Position numbers and translations under genes: made by a program. From the NCBI GenBank assembly GCA_920105805.1, contig CAKKTI010000076.1, forward strand, positions 1 to 64,000: a stretch of DNA of 64,000 nucleotides. The letters are read 5' to 3'. The DNA is from Condylostoma magnum. Its lineage: Eukaryota > Ciliophora > Heterotrichea > Heterotrichida > Condylostomatidae. This document shows, piece by piece, positions 35,881 through 47,551 of the stretch (the stretch's first letter is position 1; each line of letters begins with the position of its first letter). The notes beneath the pieces are model-generated. The model saw only the letters and a list, made by a program, of their open reading frames with translations. It did no database searches and had not been told where the DNA came from.

Positions 35881-38499
35881 TCAATTATGAGATGTTTGAA
35901 ATTTTTGTAGGTCAAAAAATGACGTGTTTCTGTTCCTTCCTCCTCTTATAGGTTTAATAACTCGAGAAGGACCTATGCTTGTTATATTCATTCTTTGCTC
36001 GTATATCATCGTTTTGTTTTAGTTTTTAGTTCTTTGATATTGACTGTCTAGTAGTTTTAATTCATTTTGCAGTTGAATTACTTTGCTCTCTAGGCGTTGG
36101 GTTTTATCATTAAGAGTTTTAACTTCTATCATATAAATAGTGTTTTAATAACTCACACTGGAATATGATTCCTTTGTTTTTTTCAGTTTTTACTGTAATT
36201 TTTATATTTGCTAGAGTCATTGCTTCTAGTCTCCGGTTAGAATTGAGGATTAAAGATCTAATTCTTCTTATAGTTCATCGTAGCTTAGCTGTAATTATAA
36301 AAATTAATCAATTTTGGTTTTTATATCCTTTTAGTATATATTTATATTATTTTATTACTGCTTTTTTGCGGATTGAACACCTTCGTCAAAAAATAGTTTT
36401 TTATATTACATTATATCAACACCTTAATTTTCTTATATTGTTTATTTAAGTATTTTTATCTGCTTTTCATACTAATCTTTTATTTCTTCTATTCTATTAC
36501 TATCATTGATTTCTTATGTTTCATCAATTGCTTTATAATTACTTTAGAAGTTTTTGAGTTAATTTCTTTTTTCTAAGTCATCAATCTCCTACTCCATTAT
36601 ATCCCTTGTATTATTTAGTTATTCAATTATTTCATCTTTCTAAATGACTGTCATCTTTAGTTAATTAGTTTCATCAATATATTCTTATAATAAATCCTCT
36701 AAGTCTTATATTTTCTGTTTATAACTAAAAATGTTTCCAGTCATTTGTTCAATTTATTCTATCAAGCTATTGTTTCTTAACTGTTCTTCATATAACTGGG
36801 CTTAAATTTCTTCGTTTTAATTATCATAATCATCCAATACATCACTTTACTTAGTTCCTTCATTCATTTATTGTATTTATTCCATTGAATGTTTATTCTT
36901 TTATTGTTCTTCCTATAATAACATTTAAAGCTCATTATTTTAATTATCAAAGTCATCCGATATATTACTTTACTTAGTTTACTGGTTGAGTTATTGTATT
37001 TATTCCATTAAACTCTCATTTCTTTACTGTTCCTTATACAATAATTATTTAATTTCATCATTTTAATTATCAGAATCATCCGATATATTACTTTATTTAG
37101 ATTCCTAATTGAGCTATTGTATTTATTCAATTAAACTCTCATTTCTTTACTGTTCCTTATACAATAATTCTTTAATTTCATCGTTTTTATTCTTATCTGA
37201 TACTGAATTTTATTAACTTTGAATCTCCTTATTCATTTAGCTAATCTACTTAATCAATTTGATATTTTTTTATTGTTCTTCCTGCAGCAAGGTTATAGCT
37301 TAATCATTTTAATCATTATAATAGTCTAACACAGTACCTTATTAAGTACTAATTTCTAAATTAACAACTTTGCCATTTTCTAGCTCTTCAATCCGTTTAT
37401 TCTTTTCCTATACTTACAATCTAAGCTAATTTATCATAGCCTTAAGTTCCGGTATAGTATACTCTCTATTAATTTTTGGTTTATTCTTTATAGACTTTGC
37501 TCTTATCCCAAACCTCAACGTACCAATAGTTTCTTATTCATTATAACGTGAGGGCGAACATGTTACAATTAAAGTTGTTTTACTATTTCCTCCTAATGAA
37601 TCCTATAGCACTCTAGTCAGCTTAGAGTCTCTATAAGGTACATGAGTGGTTTTCTTCTCTGTCAATGCGTATATAACCATGCCTAGAGTAGTTAGGGATA
37701 AATTAATAGTTTTTGCTTCATCCAACCGTTTTCCTTTTGCCCCAGTTTTACTTATTTTCTCGGATCCCGCCAAATCTACAAGAAAAAATTTTCCTGATTT
37801 TTGACTTAAATCCTCGTTATTGATCTATTTTATCGTTAACTGGAATATCGAATGAGACCTAGATGACCCCTAGTTCATATTAGTAGCACCCACCTCTCTA
37901 TTAGACTCGCCTATTCGCATTATTTCTAGTAATTCTTCTTCACTTGAAACATACTCTTCAGTTAAGTCTTGTATGAATATACCTCTTGTCCTATCCTCTG
38001 AAATTCTCAAGTTTGTTTTTGTTGGATCTAGCAGATCTTTGATTCTCTCCATGTAAATTTCACAAAATGAAATCTTTACTGTAAATTCCATATAGCTTTC
38101 TGCATTTTCTATTAACTCAAAAATCGTGTTAATCATTCTTGGTATTATACCGCAGTTTTCTATATCATCCAGATCTTTCCCGAACATTGTGAATGTTTTA
38201 CCCGAAGATGTTTAACCGTATGCTAAAATGGTTCCATTGAAACCTTTCATTATTGATTAAAGCACTGGAACTGCTGCTATTTAATAAACATCGTCTTAAG
38301 TAGAACTTGGACTGAACACATGATCAAATACAAATCTTTGTACTCCTATATTCTCATTTGCTGTAATTTGCACTTCTTCTTAGGAAACAAATTAGGGCAT
38401 GATTTTTTTAGAGTATTGCTTTTCTTTATCGTTTAAAGGCCTAAATCGGCAAATAACTTTAATAGCGCCTGAGTCTTGTTATGAACTTGGAGACTACAT
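35881..38499 (-). CDS. kinesin-1-like motor with 40-residue stalk repeats
   Basis: 872 codons. The motor domain is N-terminal ([14 protein letters not shown]-loop [13 protein letters not shown]; switch I SSRSHS; switch [32 protein letters not shown]). The neck and stalk are coiled coil, with about five 40-residue repeats near residues 390-570. The tail is basic ([17 protein letters not shown]). Motifs and the N-terminal motor fit the kinesin-1 group, a plus-end-directed microtubule motor. TGA 35881-35883 ends it, immediately next to the convergent stop. Confidence 0.9.
36780..37335 (-). repeat. ~120-bp tandem repeats in the kinesin stalk
   Basis: About five in-frame units of roughly 120 bp encode variants of EEQQKN(E/K)SLxEQIQQLNQ followed by KQSNISDDxDNQND. 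Copies at about 36957-37078 and 37078-37190 are nearly identical, suggesting recent unequal duplication. Each unit is a helix followed by an acidic, Ser-rich break. Confidence 0.75.
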
Positions 38500-38751
38500 T
38501 TTTAGTTAAATGAATTTATTAGTTTAATCTTTGTCAATATGCACTAACAATAATCAATATTAACTAATCAATCAATAAAATAATCTTTACTATGTCCTAG
38601 ATGAGTATTATAACAAAATATCAAGAAAAGCTATTTTGAAATCAATCTTAATTCCTATAACAGAAATTTCCTATAAATCATTCAATATATACAGTTAACA
38701 TATCTTTAAACTAATAAATCTAACAATCCTTATAAATCAACCTTTAATAAA
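38500..38751. promoter_or_regulatory. 252-bp divergent intergenic region
   Basis: AT-rich gap between the kinesin and NEK start codons, one of the longest divergent spacers in the window. No RNA gene or repeat was seen. Confidence 0.4.
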
Positions 38752-40276
38752 ATGGAGTACCAAGATTTATACTAAGAAATACAATACTTAGGAGGAGGGA
38801 ATTTTGGTGATTTTTAACTTAGGAAAAGTTTATTTAGTTCAAAACAAACTAGACGAGAACTTTTACGCAGCTAAGAAAATCAATCTATCTCTTTTAAAAT
38901 CAGATAAAGAAAGATAGCAGTCAATCTAGGAATCTTTAATCTAATCCCAATTAAATCATCCTAATATAGTTAAACTTTACAACTAATTTGAATACCAAGA
39001 AGAAATCATTTTAATTTTAGAGTATTGCTCAGGAGGAGATTTGACAGATTATATAAAAATTCAAAAGGAAGGTAACTCATATATACCCTAAGATCTAATA
39101 GCAAGTTGATTTAAATAGCTTTTGCAAGCCTTAAATTACATTCATAAGAAGAATATTTTACATAGAGATATAAAATCATCTAATATTTATTTAACATCCT
39201 CAAATACAATAAAAATAGGGGACTTTGGTATTTCTAAAATTTTAGATATATCATAGAAATAAGCTTAGACTTAACTAGGCACTCCTTATTACCTATCACC
39301 TGAAATATCCTAAAACATTCCCTATTCTAATAAAAGCGATATTTGGTCTCTAGGAATTCTGATTTACTACTTATGTGCTCTAGAATACCCATTTTAAGCT
39401 AATAACCTCTTAGGTCTCATTTACAGTATAAACAATTGCTGCCCTAAAAAGTTACCAAAAAGATATACAAAAGACTTAAGGAGTCTTATTTTCCAAATGC
39501 TTGAAAAGGATGAAGAATTTAGGCCAAGTGCATAAGAAGCCCTTTCTCTACCTTTGTTTTAATAGGACCTCGGTTTTGGTATAAGAAGAGCAAATTCTTA
39601 TCAAATTGAGAATCTATAAAGCTCATTATAAGTAACCCCAGTTAAGTTTTAAACGCCTTGAGACCAATATAAAGCAAAGAAGTAAAAAGAAGCCGATTCT
39701 AGAGCACAGATACTATCAGATGCCATTAAACATATAAACAAGTAAAGAAGTTCATTAAAACTCAGAAAGCTGCATATGATATATGGAAGCAATGAATTCA
39801 AAAAATGTCAGAAACCAAGGCGGTAATCTTTATAAGAATATATTTAAAATTCTCCTATATAGCATCAGCCTTTACTAGAAACTTATTAACCTGTATTTTA
39901 ATTACACGAGAACTAAACCGAAGATAGCCGCGAGATTTAATCATCTGGATAATATCAAATCAGATAAGATACTAATGAATCTGATTAAGAAAGTGATGAT
40001 ATACCCTATGAAGATTTTCCTGAGAGCATATAAGAATCACCAACAAGACATTTAAAAGTGGATCTGCCAAGCAGATAAGAAACTTTAAGGTAAAATGCGA
40101 TTAAAAAGTTAGGATAGCTTATGTTTAAAGAGGCTTATAAGTTTGTTTATCAAATGGTGATGGAAAATGCAGATGATAGTGAGATTTAAAGAGGACTTTT
40201 AGGAATTGTGGGGCCCAATAGACTTCATTATTGCTACATTGTCGAGTAATTAGTATATGCTGAAATTTATAATTAA
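38752..40276 (+). CDS. NEK-family (NIMA-related) protein kinase (one 16-nt intron)
   Basis: 502 codons after removing the intron at 38807-38822. The kinase domain has GGGNFGKVYL, AAKKINL, LEYCSGGDLTDYI, HRDIKSSNIYL, DFGISK and GTPYYLSPEI, with all catalytic residues. The last of these, with ENIPYSNKSDIWSLG-type spacing, is typical of NEKs. A Gln/Ser-rich tail ends with a conserved ciliate NEK segment (SEIQRGLLGIVGPNRLHYCY). Ciliates use NEKs in cilia-length and basal-body control. Stop TAA 40274 overlaps the stop of the convergent gene. Confidence 0.9.
38807..38822 (+). other. 16-nt GT-AG spliceosomal intron
   Basis: GTGATTTTTAACTTAG interrupts the glycine-rich loop codons. Its removal restores GGGNFGKVYLV exactly, in phase 1. 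Confidence 0.88.
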
Positions 40277-41535
40277 TGTATTAATTTAGCTAAAATCATG
40301 TTTTTGTATTTCTTTATAATAAAAGCCAGTAGTAGTATTAAGGGTAATATGATTAGAAGGTATTGAAAGGGAAAATTATATACTTGTGGAACTATAAAAA
40401 TAGGCTTCGTACATTGCTTTTTCATGTTTAGTGTATAAGGCTACATATTATATAAAATGAGTAGTTGAATTGTTTATTTCTTGTTATATTAACAGTTAAA
40501 ATACGTCGAAATTTTCCCTTGCTAATCATATTCTTTTACATAATCAATTTAATTTATATAAAGTATATCAGAGTCGTAAGTCAAAATAGTTCACAGTGGA
40601 ATATTTATTTACTTTTAAAGGTAAAAGTCCTTTTAATAGTTATCAATTTGAATATCCTATTAGACTATTTACCCACTTTATATAATATCAAATATCCTTT
40701 CTCGTGTACCTAGTTAAAACTCCTCTTAAATTGTAGTAATTTGATCTTAAAAGTACACTAGTTGCAAATCAATACTAATCTTATTATACGGAGGGATAAT
40801 CATCTAAATTTAGAGAGGACCCTCTATAAAAGGTTAAAAAACAACAGCTAGTCTACTATTAAACTACTAAATATACTGTGATTTAGCTAATTCCCCGTAT
40901 ATCTCATGAGGTAGAGTAGTCTGTATATCTAAATGCCTTAAAAACTAATTACCTTCTTTAACACTAGCTTTAAATTCCATCACTTATCCCACTTTCTAAG
41001 CAATTTTCATATAGCTTAAATCTAGAATTCCATTTCTTACAATAGGATACCCATTCATTACAACATTCAAATCTTCTCTAATTCCATAGTAACAATTCTT
41101 CACAAATCAAAACTCCTTCCTATGCAAATGGTTACTGACAGTAACTGAAATTCTAACAGAGCCCTCTCCCATGCATGTGAATGACACAATGAAATCTTCC
41201 TTTGTTTTGCCATCCAAAACTAATTCCTTATGCACATGTTTTTCTTCTCTATCCTTAGGGGGAAAATCAACTAGAAAGGCCGTTGCTACTAGATAATTAT
41301 TACTATCTACCTTAATATCAATCTCTTATTACTCTTCGCTTGTTCAAATTCAAAAGCGTTTAAAGGAAGATTGGTCAATATCATAATCTGCGAGGCCGGG
41401 GTATTCCCATTTTGGCTCAATGTCTCCATCGTTTATTACGTTAGCATTGTAGTCAGATTCTGTCGATATAAACACTCGGAGTCCCGTTCCCCAGCGATGA
41501 GCGTGAGTGATTGTGATAATATACAAAATTAACAT
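40273..41535 (-). CDS. type I membrane protein, unknown
   Basis: 420 codons. The signal peptide is MLILYIITITHAH. The ectodomain is large and probably beta-rich (RVFISTESDYNANVINDG, VSFTCMGEGSVRISVTVSNH). A C-terminal TM helix is present (FQYLLIILPLILLLAFIIKKY) with a short basic tail. Two Cys in the ectodomain (FTCMG, KNCYYG) may pair. No family recognised. It starts 3 nt after the upstream gene's stop, and its TAA overlaps the NEK stop. Confidence 0.65.
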
Positions 41536-41538
41536 TTT

Positions 41539-42144
41539 TTAAAGGATGTAGTTTTTTAAGAGTAAGTATTTTATATAGGCTTCATTGAAAAACGCTTTAT
41601 CTTTTAAGTTTGAAGGTAAAGTATCAAGTTTAGTTTATTTCTTAGGTCGTCTATAGGCTGATGATACACGCTTTATGCTCTTTTATTCTAGTTATTTAGT
41701 TATTTTAAACCCTGAAACTCCTCTACGGACAGATGCTACTTATATAGGCTTTTTTTTATGGTTTTAAAATCTGTTTTCTAGCCAGGTTTCAATATTTTTA
41801 GGCTTTGGGGAAGATTGTAATTCTGTTTTTATTTTTTGTAGTCCTCGAGGTCTTGCATACGTATGAACTGTGTATTCAAAGTTATCAAAATTTGATTGAT
41901 TTTTACATATAGTTTGGGATAAAATTCTTCTGGGTTTTCTTTACTTATTCTTCTATTTATTAAGATCGATTTAATAGCTTTATTTATCACTCTTATACTT
42001 ACTTATGACTTTCTATCTAGGCCTTTTATCTTAGTTAGATTACCCATCAGATGATGAAACTTAACTATTACTTTTTGTATCAATTTTATTATTTTTTAAA
42101 AGCTTTGCTTTAGGAATTTACACATGAATTGGTTTTTATTTCAT
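41539..42144 (-). CDS. basic protein of unknown function
   Basis: 201 codons, MKQKPIHVQIPKAKLLKNNK onward. Lys/Arg-rich, with conserved-looking boxes NFEYTVHTYARPRGLQ and ASVRRGVSGFKITKQLE. The composition resembles microtubule inner or axonemal proteins of ciliates, but this is only an impression. It ends at TAA 41539, in frame with the following ATG. Confidence 0.55.
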
Positions 42145-42301
42145 AACTCTCAAATTCGAGAAAGTACGTGGCCTGGATATAGTGTTTTCACGACCAAGAA
42201 ACTTTGAGGATTTTCAGAATACTTTCTCAGAATAGTTGTTCTTGTATTATAATGAACTTTCCATTATATAAAATTCTTATAAGCTTTTAATATTTTAACC
42301 T

Positions 42302-42595
42302 ATGAAAAGCCGGACATTTTGGTACTAGTAAAAAAGAAGCCATTAATTACTTAATAATTTTTTTATGCTAAATTCCTAAATCAGAGCTAAGAAAAGCCCT
42401 CTAAGAATACCAAGCAACGGCAAATAAATAATGCATCCGAGACTTTAACGGCTTATAACACAGCAACTTAAGGAAGTTAGAGACCTTTCCCCAATGGCAA
42501 CGCTTTCAGACCCCTATCAACCAAAATAAGGCTGTCTTGGATGTCATAACCCAAAGTGCTCATTTACCTAAGTGGCTATGATGCGATTAAATTAA
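42302..42595 (+). CDS. small basic protein with Cys cluster
   Basis: 97 codons, MKSRTFWYQQKRSHQLLNNF to TAA 42593. Near the end it has GCLGCHNPKCSFTQ, which may bind a metal. A second Met at 42365 is an alternative start. No family recognised. Confidence 0.45.
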
Positions 42596-42897
42596 ATTGA
42601 TCATTAAGAAACAAGTGATAATCATACTTAGTAATAATTTATATTATAATACTAATTTTGTTTAAGTCGAAAACTGAAACGGTCCAGTTATATTAGGATA
42701 GATTGCATATAGTAAAACATAACTTATCAGTAAAAGTTGGAAAGTTTTATTAGATATTTAGTGAATAAATTTTCATTATCAATGCATAAATTAGATGAAT
42801 AAATATGTAAGTGCAATTAGTAGACATTATAAAATATCTATTAACAAAACAAACTGGACTTTAAAACTTAAAGAATTTTGTCTTATTGAACTATTAA
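42596..42897. other. AT-rich intergenic stretch
   Basis: About 300 bp between the 3' ends of a plus-strand and a minus-strand gene. No convincing coding frame, repeat or RNA gene seen. Confidence 0.45.
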
Positions 42898-43764
42898 TCA
42901 CAAACTCCAATTAATTCCTAAATCCTTCAAATTGAAATACCTTTATTAGTATTATATCCCTAGTAATGAATTAATATCTTCTTCATCAAGTTACAAGTTA
43001 GCAGCATTTAAATTACTTTGAATTCTATCTTCACTATTCGATTTTACTACAACTCCATATTATCTTTATAGCCCAAAAGAAATGCAAACATCAGCTGGTT
43101 ATACTTAATGCTTTTAGGCTATTTACAAAACAGTAGGATCTTATAACACCTGCTTACTTTAACTAAAGTAATTACTACTGTAAGCTGGGCTTCCCAAAGG
43201 AGCATATGCAAAAGGTAGTAATCCTTAATTCTAATAAAATTATACAGCTTCCTTTTGCTGTAAATAAGGATGAATTTCTATTTAATTGACTGCTGGTTTA
43301 ATATTCGCATATGAAATCAAATCAATTGTCATAGCAACAGTTCAATTAGATAATCCAATAAAGCGAGCTTTGCCTGACTTTTACACTTGTTCTAATTAAG
43401 TTCAAACATCTTACATAGGAATATAATCTAATTCATAGTTTTATTCAGATTTCTTGAGTGAAACAGGCCAATGAAGAAGTATTAAGTCTAAATAGTTCAT
43501 TTATAATCTCTGTAGTGATTTGTCTACACTATCTTAAACGTTTCTGTAATTAGTTAATCAAACCTTAGAAGTAATAAACACATTTTCTCGTTTCATATCG
43601 GATTTGAGTATGCCTTCACCTACTTCTGCCTCGTTACCATAAATTTACGCAGTATCAATATGCTAATATCCGTTTAAAACTGCAAATCTAACTAATTTTG
43701 AAACATCCTTCATTTGGTAAGTCCCAAGGGCTAATTTGGGAATTTCTTACACTATTTTAGACAT
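42898..43764 (-). CDS. aldo-keto reductase
   Basis: 288 codons, the normal AKR length. The catalytic tetrad is visible: Asp and Tyr in GYQHIDTAQIYGNE, Lys in FITSKVWLTN and His in LILLHWPV. Cofactor-binding GLSNW, NQIEIHPYL and VVVKSNSEDRIQSN follow. It should reduce aldehydes with NADPH. The Trp of SKVWL is TGA. TGA 42898 is the probable stop. The start lies 6 nt after a tandem TAG TAA of the upstream gene. Confidence 0.9.
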
Positions 43765-43773
43765 TTTAATTTA

Positions 43774-44376
43774 CTAATTATTTCAAAATGAAATATTATA
43801 AAAGGCATGCAATACTTAAGCTAAGCTCTTTATTAATAACTTTCTGTATATTATTTAATTAAATATTTTTAATTTTCCTAGAAACCTTTGAGCAAATCCT
43901 CTTTAAAGAAGATATTTAGGGCAAATTTGAGTAGTATAAAGCTTAGTAATTTACGATGAAAATATACTAGTTTATGCTTGGAAATAAATTGATTCTGGCA
44001 TAAGAGAGTAAATCTGCCAATAAATACTCTTAGATTGTAACAAGTCTTTACTCAGTTTACTCTAAGGTAGATTCAACCGGGATAATTTAGGTAAGATTCT
44101 ATTTCTATATAACTAATATTCTCCTTTAATGCAACAAGACAATGTAGTAACATCCACATACTCTAATGTTAGCCTTGTTACTGTCTCTTAGTAAATGTTA
44201 ATAGATCTAGTCTCCCTTTAAATCAATTAAAATTTTGTATATTTATACCAACTTCTTCTTTATTATTCTAAGATTAGGCTGTATCTATCTAATAAGTAGC
44301 ACTGTAACTATTATAAGCTTCAAAAGCAACTCAATAGGAATTATTATTCTTAAAAAATTATTGAACAAAAATGCAT
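43774..44376 (-). CDS. hypothetical protein
   Basis: 200 codons, MHFCSIIFQEQQFLLSCFW onward, with a better-looking middle (RLTLEYVDVTTLSCCIKGEY, LPKLSRLNLPQSKLSKD). Support comes mainly from position: the ATG is 7 nt after one gene's stop, and its tandem TAG TAA is 6 nt before the next ATG. A plus-strand frame also spans the region but reads less naturally. An earlier TAA near 43860 may be the true end. Confidence 0.45.
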
Positions 44377-44383
44377 TTTAGGA

Positions 44384-45223
44384 TTAATTAAACTTCCTAC
44401 GCTTTCTACCTCTTCTTTTACGACCTCCTTTTCCAATATTTGATATATTTTCATTAAAAACATCAGCCCAATGTTAAATCATGCTTCCATTGATATTATA
44501 GTGAGTTGAGAGTGTAGTTAAATCTATATCACTACTATTATCCTATTTTGACAACTCAATATAATAGTTTTCTAGAACTTCTCTGATAAAATTTTACGAG
44601 AATATATTATCTTTAGGAATTATATTAATTTAACTAAACTTACCATTTTAAGTATGCTCAGTTATCCATTATTTCACGACATTAGTTGGCATACCGAATA
44701 CATTTCCAATGACAAAGGCTGATTTACCCTCTTCATGCATCTATATTGCCGTCATTTTATCTTAATCATTAAGCTCCATGTCAATGCAGTATCTAAACTT
44801 TTTAAGTATCTGATCTAGGCTTAATTATTAATCTTTATTTTTAGCACTTTGTGACTCCATTGCTCTAATCACTGAAGGAGGAATATTGAATAATCCTGAG
44901 ATTATATTTGTCTAGACTCCGTGATTAATTAGTACTTTTATCCTATCTTCTCTTGTTTATAAAATGTCGTCGTATATGGGCTCTTACTTTGCTATTACTT
45001 CTGATTTTTAGGTTTTAATAGGTATTTTTGTTTTCTGAGTTACAGAAGGTTTCTCTATTATATCCTTTTTCAAGTACCATTCTGTAGTAATATAATCATT
45101 TTTTGAAACTACTGGTTATTGTTGCTTAAACTCTAAATTAGTGAATAAGTTTCCAATGTCCTCAAAAGCCTTTTAAAGAATCTTTTGACTTTGCTGCTTT
45201 ATTGCTTGAATCTATTGGTCCAT
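44384..45223 (-). CDS. helix-turn-helix DNA-binding-like protein
   Basis: 279 codons. Two or three homeodomain-like/transposase-type HTH units are visible (IKVLINHGVQTNIISGLFNI, AIQMHEEGKSAFVIGNVFGM then VVKQWITEH, and TTLSTHYNINGSMIQHW), with a basic tail (GKGGRKRRGRKRRKFN) that looks like a nuclear signal. No catalytic triad of a transposase is present, so a host chromatin or regulatory protein is more likely. Confidence 0.65.
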
Positions 45224-45296
45224 TATTTTTTACTATTAACAATTTTATGCTAAGTACTCCAAATAAGAATAATTTAGAAATATATATAAAATAAGT

Positions 45297-46358
45297 TTAA
45301 TTATCTAGCAGACTTCCAGGAAACATCTCAGAATTTTCATTTGCTCCGTATATAATTGAACTTAATTCAGTTCAAGTTACTTCTTTAGCAATGCTTAATT
45401 CTTATCCTTCAACTTTCAATACAACTCTCTTATTTATAAGCTCGAAATCTTGATCAATTTTACTCTTTCTGGCCTTTATACCTCGTTTTTGTAATTAGTT
45501 CTCTATGTATTATACTATTGCTGTATCTTCACATTAGATTAATGTTTCCTAATATTAGTAAGTAATATCAACTCCTATTGTTTCTACAAGATACTAAATT
45601 AAAGGTAAAAAGTATATATTGGGGTATCGTTTAGAGCCAACTGCTGCTAAATTTATTGCGTTTTCATTAAATTTATTGACTACATTAAAATCGGCATTGA
45701 CTTTGTGTAAGTACTTGACCAATTAAATATGGCCTCTCTTAACAGCAATCAAGGCACAATTTTCCCCTTTAAATTCATCTCTGTAATGAATATTGAATTG
45801 CTAAGGACATCTTCTGTTTTAAAAGAATCATATAAAATACTTTACAACTTAAATATGATTATTATAAGCTGCTAGCTAAATTGGTGTCTTTTTCTCCCTA
45901 TTTTGTAAAATTGGTTTATACTAATTATAATGAAAAGATGAAAAACTCTCTTCAAAATTAGAAAAATTAGATTATTTAATACTCGCAATAATTTCATCAA
46001 AGTATATAGGAAAATAGCTTTCTAATATCTTATCATATCCCTTTTCACAAAGTATCTATATAGATGAGGAATCATGTTTATTAAATTAGTTTTCCATGTC
46101 CTTTTAACTACAGCCTTATTCAATGAGATACTTGTAGCTTTCATAGTTCCCTTTAATGATTGCGAGTCCTAATAGGTTTACTCTTAATGACTTACAATCT
46201 ATTAAAATATCATTCAAGGAATTGAATTGTTTAGACATATCAATTAAACGTTGTACAATTTCCATCAAATGTTTTAAATCTCCATTCTTTACAGCTAGTT
46301 TTAATTAGTTTACTTTATCCTATGGAAGCTCGTATTATTGCTAGCAACAATTTCCCAT
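45297..46358 (-). CDS. ankyrin-repeat protein, probably N-myristoylated
   Basis: 353 codons. It starts MGNCCQQQYELP, a good N-myristoylation plus palmitoylation signal. Ankyrin repeats occur at about residues 60-280 (LLGLAIIKGNYESYKYLIE, TPIQLAAYNNHIQVVKYF, NCALIAVKRGHIQLVKYLHK, NAINLAAVGSKRYPN). The C-terminus is charged and non-repetitive. Likely a membrane-tethered scaffold. Its start is 10 bp from that of the divergent IQ-motif gene. Confidence 0.82.
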
Positions 46359-46368
46359 ATTTAAAGCA
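46359..46368. promoter_or_regulatory. 10-bp divergent start-to-start gap
   Basis: ATTTAAAGCA separates the start codons of the ankyrin gene (minus) and the IQ-motif gene (plus). Both starts are the first Met of a protein-like frame. Confidence 0.5.
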
Positions 46369-47547
46369 ATGGAAAATAAGCCATGATACAAAGACGCAAA
46401 AATAAGGCTAAAATCTAGGATGATACAATTAAAAAGAAAACTAAAGAAAAAGCCTACTCTAGTATAATAAACTTAAGAAGTAATATCAAATCCTTTAGAT
46501 ATATATGCAACTAGGATTCAAAAAGTAGTTAAAGGGTGATTAGTAAGGTAAAATACTAACATTAATGTACTTAGATAGCAAACTAAGTAGAACATTAGAG
46601 CTTTATAAGCTATAACTTTTAGTTAACTAATATCCCTTGGCCCCCAAGCACAGTTAAAAGCTACTAGAATTTAAAGATATTGAAAGTTATACAAGCTTAG
46701 ATGTAAGATTTGGTTTCTTATAAGTTTGTATAGATAGTATAAGTAGTAATAAGAAAATAAGGTTATAAGAAAACTGATTTAAGTCATTCCAGTTTGAAAA
46801 AGCCTAAAATAAATAAAAAAAGCCAGAAAACATAAATTTATTTAAAGCAAGCTGTAAAATATACGCAAAAATTTGGCACTTTTAAACCTAAAAAGATACT
46901 TAAAAAACCATAACCTTACCTTCTAAAGTCTTCTGGCAAAGCTAAAACATTAAAATAAGTTGAAAAGAATAGATGACTAAACCCAGATCCTACAAAACAC
47001 TCAAGTGTTTTCTCCAAAAAGTATCAATATAGTATACAAAAGAAAAACAGAAAGCATAAGAAAATCTTATAACATCAAACCTCCTGCATTTCCATCTCTC
47101 CACCCTCTTTTATCATATAACATATCTCAAAACAATCAAATTTATCCAAAATCATAGCCTAAATCTACTAGAATATCTAGCAACAACTTTATGAACCCAA
47201 CTGCATCTTTTAGGGCCAAATTATCCCATATTCGGTCATAAACAGTTAGCAAGCATTCCTCCAGAAACACAACTCCAAAACGCCTTTTAGTCCCTACAGT
47301 TTCTTATATACAGAAAAGAAGAATAAGACGAAGCCAACAAACAGTCGAATCAGTTAGAACGATTCCACGATAAGTAAGACGAAGATAATTTGGCTCACAG
47401 GATAGCATTGCTGAGTCATAAATAGTCGAATCCTAACCATAGCCAAATTTATTCAGAAATTGCTTCAGGAATCCAATAATAACTTTACCCCCAACACGGG
47501 TAAAGCGAGTAACGGTGGAAAGTACTGATGTTTTTTTTAATATCTAA
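46369..47547 (+). CDS. IQ-motif (calmodulin-binding) protein
   Basis: 392 codons, very basic. IQ motifs are at about residues 53-68 (ATRIQKVVKGWLVRQ) and 109-124 (ATRIQRYWKLYKLRCK). The C-terminal half is Ser/Arg/Gln-rich and disordered (SFRAKLSHIRSQTVSKHSS). It should bind calmodulin or centrin. TAA 47545 is 4 nt from the stop of the convergent START gene. Confidence 0.75.
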
Positions 47548-47551
47548 CATT

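Noticed and set aside
36165-36449. Plus-strand hydrophobic ORF
   Set aside because: Antisense to the coiled-coil stalk and tail of the kinesin.
40277-40375. Extension of the NEK kinase past TAA 40274 to the next TGA
   Set aside because: The extra residues are antisense to the TM helix of the convergent gene and unlike NEK C-termini.
40465-40713. Plus-strand ORF with hydrophobic segments
   Set aside because: Antisense to the ectodomain of the type I membrane protein, whose signal peptide and TM frame are continuous.
43785-44380. Plus-strand hydrophobic frame as a membrane protein
   Set aside because: The minus-strand frame reads more naturally and fits the stop-ATG spacing seen at neighbouring genes; kept at low confidence only.
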